Program-made: the position numbers and the translations under genes
Shown here: in pieces, positions 34,692-42,953 of the stretch
Numbering within the stretch: the first letter of the stretch is position 1
How the letters are laid out: every line of letters starts with the position of its first letter
NCBI GenBank assembly: GCA_015233365.1
Contig: JADFXU010000019.1
Coordinates: 1 to 46,100 of the forward strand
Reading direction: 5' to 3'
Source of the DNA: Nitrospirota bacterium
GTDB taxonomy: Bacteria > Nitrospirota > Thermodesulfovibrionia > Thermodesulfovibrionales > Dissulfurispiraceae
DNA length: 46,100 nt
Notes under the pieces: model-generated
The model's database searches: none
The model's input: the letters and a program-made list of their open reading frames with translations, nothing else
What the model was told of the DNA's origin: nothing

Positions 34692-34700
34692 TGCTATAAT
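34692..34700 (+). promoter_or_regulatory. Extended -10 promoter element before cdaA
   Basis: TGCTATAAT, a TGn extension plus a perfect TATAAT, about 77 bases before the cdaA start. No clear -35 box. Confidence 0.5.
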
Positions 34701-34776
34701 AACCGTAAGTGTCTTGCAGTTCCATCCGTTAATTGCACAGCGTGCAGCGTAATCTTGATTCGCTTGGGGAGAACGG

Positions 34777-35580
34777 TTGTTAGAGTTATTTAAGCATATC
34801 AGGTGGCAGGATTTTCTTGATATAGCTGTTGTCTCGGTAGTCCTGTATCAGGTCCTCCTCATTGTCAGGGGCACCAAGGCGGCCCAGATGCTTATCGGGC
34901 TTGGTGTGCTCCTGATCGCTTCCTTTTTTTCAAATTTTTTCCAGCTCTATACGATGGACTGGATTATCCAGTCCATCTGGTCGCAGGTCGTTATCGTGCT
35001 GATAGTGCTTTTCCAGCCTGAAATCAGAAGGACACTGGCGCAGATGGGTGAGTCGTCTTTTTTCCAGAATTTGACTGTTGCAGAGGAGTTGAAATCCCTG
35101 GAAGAGATAGTCCGGGCATCCGTAGCATTGGCCCACAGGAAAATCGGCGCGTTGATCGTTATTGAACGGGAGGTAAGCCTCAAGGACTATGTCGAAATTG
35201 CCACCCAGCTCGATGCGAAGGTCTCAAGGGAATTGCTTCTCAGCATATTCCATCCTACTTCGCCGATTCACGACGGCGCGATAGTTATCAGGGGCAACAG
35301 GGTCGTTGCCGCGGGATGTTTCCTGCCGATAACGCTCGGATTGGACATAAGCAAATCTCTGGGTACGCGCCATCGGGCCGGTATCGGCATTACTGAGGAG
35401 ACGGATGCAGTGGCTATCATCGTGTCCGAAGAGACCGGAATGGTTTCAGTGGCAATGCACGGCAAGTTCGATACCCATGTCGATATGGGCACGTTGCGAG
35501 ATATCCTTACCGATTTGTTTGCTGAATCGAAAAAGGGAAAAGGCGCGGCAAAAAAATTGGTCCAGAGGACTGATCAGTAA
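34777..35580 (+). CDS. cdaA: Diadenylate cyclase CdaA
   Basis: 267 residues. It makes c-di-AMP from two ATP. There are three N-terminal membrane segments (about 14-30, 37-54 and 66-80) then the DAC domain with the catalytic DGA at 166-168 (HDGAIVIRGNRV) and RHR at 198-200 (GTRHRAG). The start is TTG 34777, supported by GGGGAGA 4 bases upstream, because no ATG fits the conserved N-terminus. It is the first gene of the conserved cdaA-cdaR-glmM operon, and the cdaR start overlaps its stop by one base. Confidence 0.96.
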   Translation: MLELFKHIRWQDFLDIAVVSVVLYQVLLIVRGTKAAQMLIGLGVLLIASFFSNFFQLYTMDWIIQSIWSQVVIVLIVLFQPEIRRTLAQMGESSFFQNLTVAEELKSLEEIVRASVALAHRKIGALIVIEREVSLKDYVEIATQLDAKVSRELLLSIFHPTSPIHDGAIVIRGNRVVAAGCFLPITLGLDISKSLGTRHRAGIGITEETDAVAIIVSEETGMVSVAMHGKFDTHVDMGTLRDILTDLFAESKKGKGAAKKLVQRTDQ

Positions 35581-36218
35581 TGAAGAAGGTTTTTTTCGGT
35601 AATGTCGGAATAAAGGTCCTTTCAGTAATACTCGCGATATCCTTGTGGATATTTGTCAGCTACCGGGGGCAGACGGAAATGGCGGTCGATGTCCCTATAG
35701 CATTCAAGAATGTCCCGAAAGGCCTGGAACTGGTCAGGGAAAGCGCAAAGGTGGTGACATTGAACTTGCGCGGCCACGAGAGGCTTCTGAAGAGCCTGAG
35801 ACCGGTTGACATCAGTGTTATTGTCGACATGGCCAAGGCCAAGCGGGGGGAGAATATGTATTTCCTGGACAAGAACTCCATTATACTGCCCAGGCCTGCG
35901 GATATACTGAGAGTAGAGCCGACATCAGTCAGGGTGGTCCTCGATGAATCAGTGGTGAGGACGCTTCCAGTGAAGGCGTCTGTTGTCGGAACTCCTGAAA
36001 AAGGGTTTAAAATCGTTTCTGTCGATGTAAAGCCCTCTTCGGTCACGGTTGAAGGGTCCAGAACAGAACTTTCAAGACTTGCTGTACTGAGGACGGAGGT
36101 TATCGATGTTACGGGACTTGATTCTGATATCAGGGAGAGTGTCCGGCTTAATACCAACGGCAGGAACATAAGAACAAAGACGCCCGAAGTTATGGTAAGC
36201 GTAGATATAAGGAGATAA
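35580..36218 (+). CDS. cdaR: CdaA regulator CdaR (YbbR-domain protein)
   Basis: 212 residues. One N-terminal membrane segment (VLSVILAISLWIFVSY, about 12-27) is followed by about two YbbR repeats (TEMAVDVPIAFKNVPKGLEL and TLPVKASVVGTPEKGFKIV). Bacillus CdaR has four repeats, so this is a short form. CdaR tunes the cyclase activity of CdaA. Translationally coupled to cdaA (TAATG overlap) and 4 bases before glmM. Confidence 0.92.
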   Translation: MKKVFFGNVGIKVLSVILAISLWIFVSYRGQTEMAVDVPIAFKNVPKGLELVRESAKVVTLNLRGHERLLKSLRPVDISVIVDMAKAKRGENMYFLDKNSIILPRPADILRVEPTSVRVVLDESVVRTLPVKASVVGTPEKGFKIVSVDVKPSSVTVEGSRTELSRLAVLRTEVIDVTGLDSDIRESVRLNTNGRNIRTKTPEVMVSVDIRR

Positions 36219-36222
36219 TGGA

Positions 36223-37581
36223 ATGAAGTTGTTCGGCACCGACGGGATCAGGGGAAAAGTGAACAAATATCCCATGACACCCGAAAATGTATTGCGTGTC
36301 GGTATGGCGATCGCCTCGGTTTTGAAGAATGACCACGGACGGCGCATGGTACTGATAGGCAAGGATACGCGGCTTTCCGGATACATGATCGAAAGCGCTC
36401 TTACCTCGGGTATCTGCTCAAAAGGGATGGATGTTACTCTGGTCGGACCCATCCCCACACCCGGCGGGGCCTATCTGACACGTGCGCTGCGACTCGATGC
36501 CGGCATCATTATTTCTGCCTCGCATAATCCGTTTGAGGATAACGGGATAAAGATTTTTTCTTCCGAAGGCTTTAAGCTTTCCGATGAGCTTGAGCAGCAG
36601 ATGGAGCGGCTGATCGCGGATGATAATTTCCCGGCGCGCCGTGCGACAGGGGACAGGATCGGCAAGGCATTCCGGCTGGATGATGCCACGGGGCGTTATA
36701 TTGAGTATATAAAATCCACCATCCCCAGGGGGGCTGACCTGGTCGGACTCAAAGTGGTTGTCGATACGGCAAATGGCGCAGCATACAAGGTCACTCCTAT
36801 GCTGTTGAGCGAACTTGGCGCGCAGGTTGTGGCGATCAACGATAAGCCCAACGGTGTAAACATCAACGACAAGTGCGGTTCGCTGCACCTGGACTGCGTT
36901 GCCGCGGCTGTGAAGGAAGAAGGCGCGCATGTGGGCATTGCACATGACGGCGATGCCGACCGAACGCTCCTGGTCGACGAACGGGGCAACGTAGTCGACG
37001 GGGACATGGTCCTGGGGATATGGGCGGCAGAGCTCAAGAAAGAAGGCAGGCTCAAGGGAAACGGGGTAGTTGCTACCGTTATGAGCAATCTCGGACTCGA
37101 AAACTATCTGGTGCGGCAGGGTGTCAAATTTCTGAGAACAAAGGTCGGCGACCGGTATGTTGTTGAAGAGATGATCAAAGGCGGCTACAATTTGGGCGGT
37201 GAGCAATCAGGCCATATCGTGTCTTTTGATTACAACACAACTGGAGACGGACCCATAACCGCTTTGCAGGTGCTGCATCTGATGAGAAAAAAGAACGCCC
37301 TCCTTTCCGAACTGGCTGCGGGGATTGAACTCTATCCTCAAGTGCTGACGAATGTTCCTGTTGCGGAGAGATGTGATATCAAAAAAATCCCGGAGATAAC
37401 CGGGGCCATTGCCGACGCAACAGAAAAACTCGGCAGCAAAGGCCGAATACTTGTGAGATCTTCCGGTACGGAACTCAAGATACGCGTCATGGTCGAGGCA
37501 GAGGATGCAGGCATGGCAAAAAGCGTTGCTGAGCAAGTGGCGGAGGTTATCCAGGAGAAGTTGGGTCTCAGCAATTCGTAG
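36223..37581 (+). CDS. glmM: Phosphoglucosamine mutase
   Basis: 452 residues. It converts glucosamine-6-phosphate to glucosamine-1-phosphate for UDP-GlcNAc and cell-wall synthesis. The N-terminus is KLFGTDGIRGKVN, the phosphoserine is Ser100 in ISASHNPFEDNG, the metal loop is HDGDADRTLLVD, and substrate loops GGEQSGHIV and RSSGTELKIRVM follow, all intact. GlmM is known in other bacteria to bind and inhibit CdaA, which fits the operon. Confidence 0.98.
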   Translation: MKLFGTDGIRGKVNKYPMTPENVLRVGMAIASVLKNDHGRRMVLIGKDTRLSGYMIESALTSGICSKGMDVTLVGPIPTPGGAYLTRALRLDAGIIISASHNPFEDNGIKIFSSEGFKLSDELEQQMERLIADDNFPARRATGDRIGKAFRLDDATGRYIEYIKSTIPRGADLVGLKVVVDTANGAAYKVTPMLLSELGAQVVAINDKPNGVNINDKCGSLHLDCVAAAVKEEGAHVGIAHDGDADRTLLVDERGNVVDGDMVLGIWAAELKKEGRLKGNGVVATVMSNLGLENYLVRQGVKFLRTKVGDRYVVEEMIKGGYNLGGEQSGHIVSFDYNTTGDGPITALQVLHLMRKKNALLSELAAGIELYPQVLTNVPVAERCDIKKIPEITGAIADATEKLGSKGRILVRSSGTELKIRVMVEAEDAGMAKSVAEQVAEVIQEKLGLSNS

Positions 37582-37705
37582 CACATGTCCAATTTTAACT
37601 CCTGCCCGCACGCATTGACTTAACCTATACGTATAGCACGATATATCTGAAAATATGTTACATTCATGTTACAATATTATAATCTTTTGGGGGATACTGC
37701 GCGTA

Positions 37706-39244
37706 ATGCCTGGGGGCCAGCAAAGTATTAAGGATTTTATTTTGGAACGCCTGCAAGAAGACAGTGACTTTCCTGCAATGGCGCAGACCATCAATATTAT
37801 TAATCAATTCAAGGTTTCTGAAGATACCACGATTACCGAATTTGCCAATATTGTTTTGAAGGATTATGCTTTGACAACAAGAGTTCTAAGGCTTGTCAAC
37901 AGCGTCAACTATGCGCAGTTCGGAGAGGTGACTACCATTTCGCGTGCAATCATCCTCCTTGGCATTGATAATATTAAAAATCTTGCGCTTACACTTATAC
38001 TTTTTGATCATTTGGAGAAAAACAGCTTAAATGTTGAGCATAGGGACACAATGCTCAAATCCTTGTACAGCGGAATATTGGCCCAGAAGATATCCAGCGG
38101 CATTAATTTTGCCGAGAGGGAAGAAGCATATATATGTTCTCTCTTCCACAATTTCGGCAAGATGCTGGTATCTTTTGCCTTGCCGGGGAAAATAGAGGAA
38201 ATAAAATTTATCTGTCATAAACAAGGCATTTCAGAAGATGCGGCAGCCCTTTCCGTTCTCGGCGCGCGTTATGATGAGCTTGGCATGGAAATGGCCAGGG
38301 AGTGGCATTTCCCAAAAAAAGTAATTGACAGCATGCGTAAATTGCGCGGAATGGAAAGCACGCCAAATCCCGGTGGCCTTGAGAAGCTCGACAGTATCTC
38401 CTGTTTTGCAAACGGAATCACCGAAATACTGTCGACCGGTGCGGAAAAAAAAGAGATGGATCGAAGGATAGGGAATCTCGTAATAGCGTTCAAGTCCGAT
38501 CTCGGGTTGCCGTATGACGAAATAAAGGACATCATTAATACAGGTGTTGACGACCTGAAAGAGTTTTCGGGCATTTACAATATCAACCTTGATGAACTCC
38601 CTTTTAACCGGCAGTTGGTGACCTGGGCTGATATGCCGGACAGGACGGTAGCAGCGGCCCTTGATACTGAATTGCTCAAAACTATTGATACCATTTTTGA
38701 ATCGGAAAAGGAGGACGCTGCAGAGGGCATTTTCGCGAAGGGCATTCAGGATATCAATAGTGCGATATTGAGCAATTTCTCGCTGAACGATATTATCAGA
38801 ATTGTGCTGGAGACCATGTACAGGGGCATGCAACTGTCGGAGCGGGCCAGGGCCCTCTTTCTTATAAAGGATACCAGGTTTCCCAGCATGAGCATCAAAT
38901 TCGGGTTCGGGGAAGGGATCCAGGAAATCAAAAAGTGGTTTACTGTTCCGCTCGGCAAGTGGAACGACATTTTTAATATAGCGATAATGAAACAGAATGA
39001 TCTTGTCATCGAGGACATAGAGCCTGACGCTATCAGAAAACTGCTGCCGGAGTGGTTCAAAAACAGGGTCTTTAAAAAAACCTTTATTGTTCTTTTGCCT
39101 ATCTTGATACATAACAAACCTATCGGGATGTTCTATATAGAAGGGGACAGGGAAGGCTTTAAGAATATTTCCAGCAGTCATTTGAACTACCTGAGAATAC
39201 TGCGTGACCAGACGGTCATGGCGATCAAACATAAACAGTGGTAA
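37706..39244 (+). CDS. HDOD-GAF signalling protein, copy 1
   Basis: 512 residues. An N-terminal HDOD domain (about 20-230; SDFPAMAQTINIINQF, ALTTRVLRLVNSVNY, ISRAIILLGIDNIKNLAL) is followed by a linker and a GAF-like domain (about 345-510; IVLETMYRGMQLSERARALFLI, then IGMFYIEGDREGF). The HD pair is degraded (LFHNFGK instead of HDxGK), as in most HDOD proteins, so it is a signalling scaffold rather than a hydrolase. ATG 37706 is chosen by alignment with copy 2 and by GGGGGA upstream; the ATG at 37655 is less likely. A perfect palindrome CTATACGTATAG (37626-37637) and a TATAAT box (37678-37683) lie upstream. Confidence 0.9.
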   Translation: MPGGQQSIKDFILERLQEDSDFPAMAQTINIINQFKVSEDTTITEFANIVLKDYALTTRVLRLVNSVNYAQFGEVTTISRAIILLGIDNIKNLALTLILFDHLEKNSLNVEHRDTMLKSLYSGILAQKISSGINFAEREEAYICSLFHNFGKMLVSFALPGKIEEIKFICHKQGISEDAAALSVLGARYDELGMEMAREWHFPKKVIDSMRKLRGMESTPNPGGLEKLDSISCFANGITEILSTGAEKKEMDRRIGNLVIAFKSDLGLPYDEIKDIINTGVDDLKEFSGIYNINLDELPFNRQLVTWADMPDRTVAAALDTELLKTIDTIFESEKEDAAEGIFAKGIQDINSAILSNFSLNDIIRIVLETMYRGMQLSERARALFLIKDTRFPSMSIKFGFGEGIQEIKKWFTVPLGKWNDIFNIAIMKQNDLVIEDIEPDAIRKLLPEWFKNRVFKKTFIVLLPILIHNKPIGMFYIEGDREGFKNISSSHLNYLRILRDQTVMAIKHKQW

Positions 39245-39252
39245 TAAAATAA

Positions 39253-39732
39253 ATGGAAAGCGCAAACAGACAAATGACTTTTGCCGCGAAAGAGGAGATA
39301 CTCCGGAACATCGTCAAGACCCATTCCATTATCCTGATCGAAGGGTGGACAGGTACAGGAAAGACCGTTACGGCGCTTAAAGCTGTCAAAGGGATGGGAG
39401 CTGTTTATTATTACAGCGAACCGGCAGTGACTGCACGGAATATACTGGAGTATAATGATAAGGTTACCGTTATCGAAAATGTCCAGGCGCTTCGTGGCAT
39501 TGCGCCAGGAAGACAGTGCATAATCTTTGATGATCTGGACAGTCTCGGCAGCGAACCGCGCGGTATTTTAAAAGCTATGATCAGGGAAAGGGCAAACGAC
39601 AGGAAAATAATCGTGATTACAAAGGTGGTGCTGGATGCACAGGACCTTTTGCAGGAAATGGATGCTGTTGTACGTTTCAAGCAGAACACCGCACAGATGC
39701 TACATTCCAAATTGTCCGACTTCGACAGTTGA
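39253..39732 (+). CDS. Small P-loop NTPase of unknown function
   Basis: 159 residues. Walker A is GWTGTGKT (about 31-38), and the probable Walker B is CIIFDDLDSLG (about 88-98). It shows no DNA-binding domain, membrane segment or arginine-finger region that would make it a full AAA+ protein. The size and spacing suggest a minimal ATPase or the ATPase half of a two-part system. It starts 8 bases after the first HDOD gene and 168 bases before the second, so it is likely co-expressed with copy 1. I do not recognise the family further. Confidence 0.8.
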   Translation: MESANRQMTFAAKEEILRNIVKTHSIILIEGWTGTGKTVTALKAVKGMGAVYYYSEPAVTARNILEYNDKVTVIENVQALRGIAPGRQCIIFDDLDSLGSEPRGILKAMIRERANDRKIIVITKVVLDAQDLLQEMDAVVRFKQNTAQMLHSKLSDFDS

Positions 39733-39733
39733 A

Positions 39734-39744
39734 GGGGTCAGACC
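39734..39744. repeat. GGGGTCAGACC motif after the NTPase gene
   Basis: GGGGTCAGACC directly after the stop codon. The core GGTCAGACC recurs at 41468-41482 after the second HDOD gene. Such motifs can be ends of dispersed repeats, but no element is delimited here. Confidence 0.3.
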
Positions 39745-39900
39745 AGATCCGCAGCAACGACGACTTCCATCCGGGCTTTGAAAGTTGAATTACTGTTGAC
39801 ATGTCTGCCCATACGTTATACGCTTTACTCAGGAACCATTACTTTATGATTAACTGTTTTTGGAACAGGAAGATTGACATTCGGGAAGATTATGCTCGTG

Positions 39901-41466
39901 ATGGAACAAGAGATTGAGAACACAAAAGATCTGATTATGGCGCGGCTGCGTGAATACAGCGATTTCCCCGCCATGGCTAATACGATCAGGGTTATTAATC
40001 GATTCAAGGCCTCGGAAGATGCCTCGATTACCGATTTTGCCAATCTTGTTTTGAGGGATTATGCCTTAACATCAAAGGTCCTGAAGCTTGTAAACAGTGT
40101 CCACTTCGCGCAGATGGGAGAGGTGACCACCATTTCGCGTGCAATCACTCTCCTTGGCATTGAAAACATTAGAAATCTTGCGCTTACACTTATCCTTTTT
40201 GATCATTTCAGGAAAAAGGACTCAAATGTTGAGCATATCGATGCGATGTTCAAATCCTTATACAGCGGAATACTGGCCGGGAAGATATCCAGCGGCATTA
40301 ATTTTGCCGAAAGGGAAGAAGCATATATATGTTCACTTTTTCATAATTTAGGCAAGGTGCTGGTATACTTTGCCTTGCCTGAAAAAATAAAGGAAATAAA
40401 ATTTGTCAGCCATGAACAAGGCATTTCAGAAGATGCCGCAGCCCTCTCGGTCCTTGGCTCACGTTATGAGGAAATGGGCATGGCAATGGCCAGGGAGTGG
40501 AATTTCCCGGAGAAAATAGTTCATAGCATGCATAAACTGAGCGGAATGGAAATCACGGCGAATACCGGCGACAATGATAAACTCAACAGCATTGCCTCCT
40601 TTGCAAACGGGATCACCGAAATACTGTCGACCGCCACGGCAAAAAAGGATATGCTTGAGAAGATCGATAAGTTAATAATAACTTACAAAACACATTTCGG
40701 CATGTTGTATGGCAATATTGCGAGTATTATTAATGCAAGCTTTGAGAATCTGGACGAGTTTTCGGGCCTTTTCAATGGCGACAGCTTTGCAACTGTCCCA
40801 TTTAACCGTCAGTTTCTTACCTGGTCTGATAACGCAGGGAAATCTTCTGCAACCTCCGAAGAAGCAGTGCCGGCTGACTTTAATACTGAATTGATCAAGA
40901 CTATTGATGTTATCTTTGAATCGGAAAAAATGTCTACCCCCGAGAGCGTTTTCACGAAAGGCATCCAGGACATCAATAGTGCGATACTGAATAATTACTC
41001 CCTCAATGATATTATGAGAATCGTGCTGGAGACCATGTACAGGGGCATGCAGCTGTCTGGCGAAGCAAAGGCACTTTTCCTGATAAAGGATACCAGGTCC
41101 CCGATTATGAGCATCAGATTCGGGTTCGGGAGCGGGATCGATGAATTGAAGAAATGGTTTAATATTCCACTCGGCGATTCGAAGGACATCTTTAATACGG
41201 CGATGAGGAAGGGGCTTGATCTTGTCATGAAGGACATCGAGCCCGACGTTATCAGACAACTGCTGCCGGAGTGGTTCAAAAGCAGGGTATTTGAAAAAAT
41301 CTTTATTGTCCTTTTGCCTATCTTGATAAATAACAAACCTATAGGCATGTTCTATGTAGAAGGGGACAGGGAAGGCTTTGAGAGGATTTCCGGCAGTCAT
41401 TTAAACTACCTGAGAATACTGCGTGACCAGACGGTCATGGCGATCAAACAAAAACAGTGGAGCTAA
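39901..41466 (+). CDS. HDOD-GAF signalling protein, copy 2
   Basis: 521 residues, a close paralogue of the protein at 37706-39244 along its whole length. HDOD comes first (SDFPAMANTIRVINRFKA, ALTSKVLKLVNSVHF, LFHNLGK), then a variable linker (about 280-340) and a GAF-like domain (IGMFYVEGDREGF). The DNA of the last 60 bases is nearly identical to copy 1. ATG 39901 aligns exactly with the start of copy 1; in-frame ATG 39892 and TTG 39874 are alternatives. HDOD proteins are found in chemotaxis, biofilm and stress signalling, but the partner here is unknown. Confidence 0.9.
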   Translation: MEQEIENTKDLIMARLREYSDFPAMANTIRVINRFKASEDASITDFANLVLRDYALTSKVLKLVNSVHFAQMGEVTTISRAITLLGIENIRNLALTLILFDHFRKKDSNVEHIDAMFKSLYSGILAGKISSGINFAEREEAYICSLFHNLGKVLVYFALPEKIKEIKFVSHEQGISEDAAALSVLGSRYEEMGMAMAREWNFPEKIVHSMHKLSGMEITANTGDNDKLNSIASFANGITEILSTATAKKDMLEKIDKLIITYKTHFGMLYGNIASIINASFENLDEFSGLFNGDSFATVPFNRQFLTWSDNAGKSSATSEEAVPADFNTELIKTIDVIFESEKMSTPESVFTKGIQDINSAILNNYSLNDIMRIVLETMYRGMQLSGEAKALFLIKDTRSPIMSIRFGFGSGIDELKKWFNIPLGDSKDIFNTAMRKGLDLVMKDIEPDVIRQLLPEWFKSRVFEKIFIVLLPILINNKPIGMFYVEGDREGFERISGSHLNYLRILRDQTVMAIKQKQWS

Positions 41467-41467
41467 G

Positions 41468-41482
41468 CAGGGTCAGACCCTG
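41468..41482. repeat. 15-base perfect palindrome after HDOD copy 2
   Basis: CAGGGTC-A-GACCCTG directly after the stop codon of the second HDOD gene. It shares the GGGTCAGACC core with 39734-39744. No T-run follows, so it is not a standard terminator. Confidence 0.5.
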
Positions 41483-41523
41483 GAGCCGCACACTCCTTCT
41501 GAAGCCATTTTACAAAAGATGAG

Positions 41524-41551
41524 TTGTTTTTATTTTTAACTATGTTATTAT
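41524..41551 (+). promoter_or_regulatory. Candidate promoter for the OMP-copC-copD operon
   Basis: TTGTTT at 41524-41529, a 16-base spacer and TATTAT at 41546-41551, with a TGT extension (41543-41545) before the -10 box; 51 bases upstream of ATG 41603. Confidence 0.45.
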
Positions 41552-41602
41552 TTGTTAAGCCTTTTTCAGGGCCGGTACCTTTTCAAAAGGGGGAGAAATT
41601 CC

Positions 41603-42574
41603 ATGGATTTTACAATTAGGGCACTTAAGAGGTATTTATCATCAGGAGCGGGACGGCTTCTGTGTTTTGCCATAGTTGTGATGTCAATAGCGGCTGTGCC
41701 GCCTCTTTCGTTTGCTCACGGTCTTGCCGGAGAGAGGTTTTTCCCTACTACATTTGCTGTCGATGATCCATTTATTTCGGACGAATTTTCCATTCTTGTA
41801 GATCATATCAAGAAACCCGGTGACGAACCGAATAAGTCAACAGAAATCAATATTGACGCTTCCAAACGCATCGTGCCGGACTTCGGGGTCACCATCCACG
41901 AAGCATGGCAGCACCTCGGCTCAGACGGAGATGGTTCGGCACATGGCTGGGAAAACCTCGATCTGGGGGCCAAATGGCAATTTCTCACTGATCCGAAACA
42001 TGAAATGATTCTTTCTGTCGGCACAGATGTTGAGATCGGCGGCACCGGCGCCCATCAGGTATCCGACTCATTTTCTCATATCAATCCCACATTCTTTTTC
42101 GGCAAAGGCCTTGGTGATCTGCCTGAATCGGTTAAATACATCAGGCCGTTCGCGATTACCGGCGCTATAGGAACGAGTTTCCCCACCAGGAGCAAGAATG
42201 TGATTTTTAATGATGACGGTTCTACCGACATTCAACGCAATTCAACCACCTTGAACTGGGGCTTCACTGTTCAATACAGCCTCATGTACCTGCAGTCCTT
42301 TGTGAAGGACATCGGACTCGGCGCACCTTTTAACCGTATGATTATTGTGACCGAGTTTCCCATGCAGACCAACCTGAGCCGTGACAATAAAGGCCTTACA
42401 ACGGGCACGGTCAACCCTGGGGTTGTCTGGGCCGGTAAGTTCATGGAACTGGGCATTGCAGCGCAGATCCCCGTCAATTCTCAAACGGGGAAGAATGTCG
42501 GAGTCCTCGGCCTGATCCATTTCTTTGTTGACGACCTTTTCCCGAAGAGTATAGGCGGGCCGATTTTTCACTGA
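41603..42574 (+). CDS. Exported outer-membrane-type beta protein
   Basis: 323 residues. A long signal peptide (LLCFAIVVMSIAAVPPLSFA, cleavage likely near AHGL) precedes a beta-rich body with alternating hydrophobic strands (KHEMILSVGTDVEIGG, TLNWGFTVQYSLMYL, RMIIVTEFPMQTNL) typical of outer-membrane barrels of the MetA/transporter-like type. Specific function is unknown. ATG 41603 is chosen for GGGGGAG 9 bases upstream; the ATG at 41552 lies before the binding site. It is followed by copC after 1 base, so it may take part in copper handling or be sensitive to it, by context only. Confidence 0.8.
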   Translation: MDFTIRALKRYLSSGAGRLLCFAIVVMSIAAVPPLSFAHGLAGERFFPTTFAVDDPFISDEFSILVDHIKKPGDEPNKSTEINIDASKRIVPDFGVTIHEAWQHLGSDGDGSAHGWENLDLGAKWQFLTDPKHEMILSVGTDVEIGGTGAHQVSDSFSHINPTFFFGKGLGDLPESVKYIRPFAITGAIGTSFPTRSKNVIFNDDGSTDIQRNSTTLNWGFTVQYSLMYLQSFVKDIGLGAPFNRMIIVTEFPMQTNLSRDNKGLTTGTVNPGVVWAGKFMELGIAAQIPVNSQTGKNVGVLGLIHFFVDDLFPKSIGGPIFH

Positions 42575-42575
42575 A

Positions 42576-42944
42576 ATGTCGAAACACAGTCCTGCATTAA
42601 TGGTCCTGGTGTTTTTATTCCTGTTGGCGCTGCGCGGAGTTTCTGAAGGGCATGCGTTCCCGGACCATTCCGACCCAAGAGTGGGCTCAACTATCACGGC
42701 TTCGCCGGCCAAGGTCCGCATTTGGTTTGACGGTGAACTGGAACCTGTGTTTTGTATTATTAGTGTAAAGGATATGAGCGGTAAGAAAGTGGACAAGGGA
42801 GACGGCCATGTGAATGCCTCTGACCCCACCCTTCTGGAGGCAAGTTTGCAGCCGCTTTCACCGGGGAACTATCAGGTAGCCTGGAGCGTTGTTGCACGGG
42901 ACGGACACCGCACAGAGGGAAATTATTTATTTACCGTTAAATAG
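42576..42944 (+). CDS. copC: Copper resistance protein CopC
   Basis: 122 residues. Signal peptide (ALMVLVFLFLLALRGVSEG), then the CopC beta-barrel domain: HAFPDHSDPRVGSTI at the mature N-terminus with histidines placed for Cu(II), IWFDGELEP, and the C-terminal block WSVVARDGHRTEGNYLFTV typical of CopC. It is a periplasmic copper-binding protein working with CopD. It starts 1 base after the preceding stop, and copD follows 9 bases after its end. Confidence 0.93.
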   Translation: MSKHSPALMVLVFLFLLALRGVSEGHAFPDHSDPRVGSTITASPAKVRIWFDGELEPVFCIISVKDMSGKKVDKGDGHVNASDPTLLEASLQPLSPGNYQVAWSVVARDGHRTEGNYLFTVK

Positions 42945-42953
42945 GATGTCGCA

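Noticed and set aside
38231-39265. Minus-strand open frame of 344 residues across the first HDOD gene
   Set aside because: Antisense to a clearly real gene. A similar frame (40672-41400) lies opposite copy 2 only because the two genes are paralogues; no family features.
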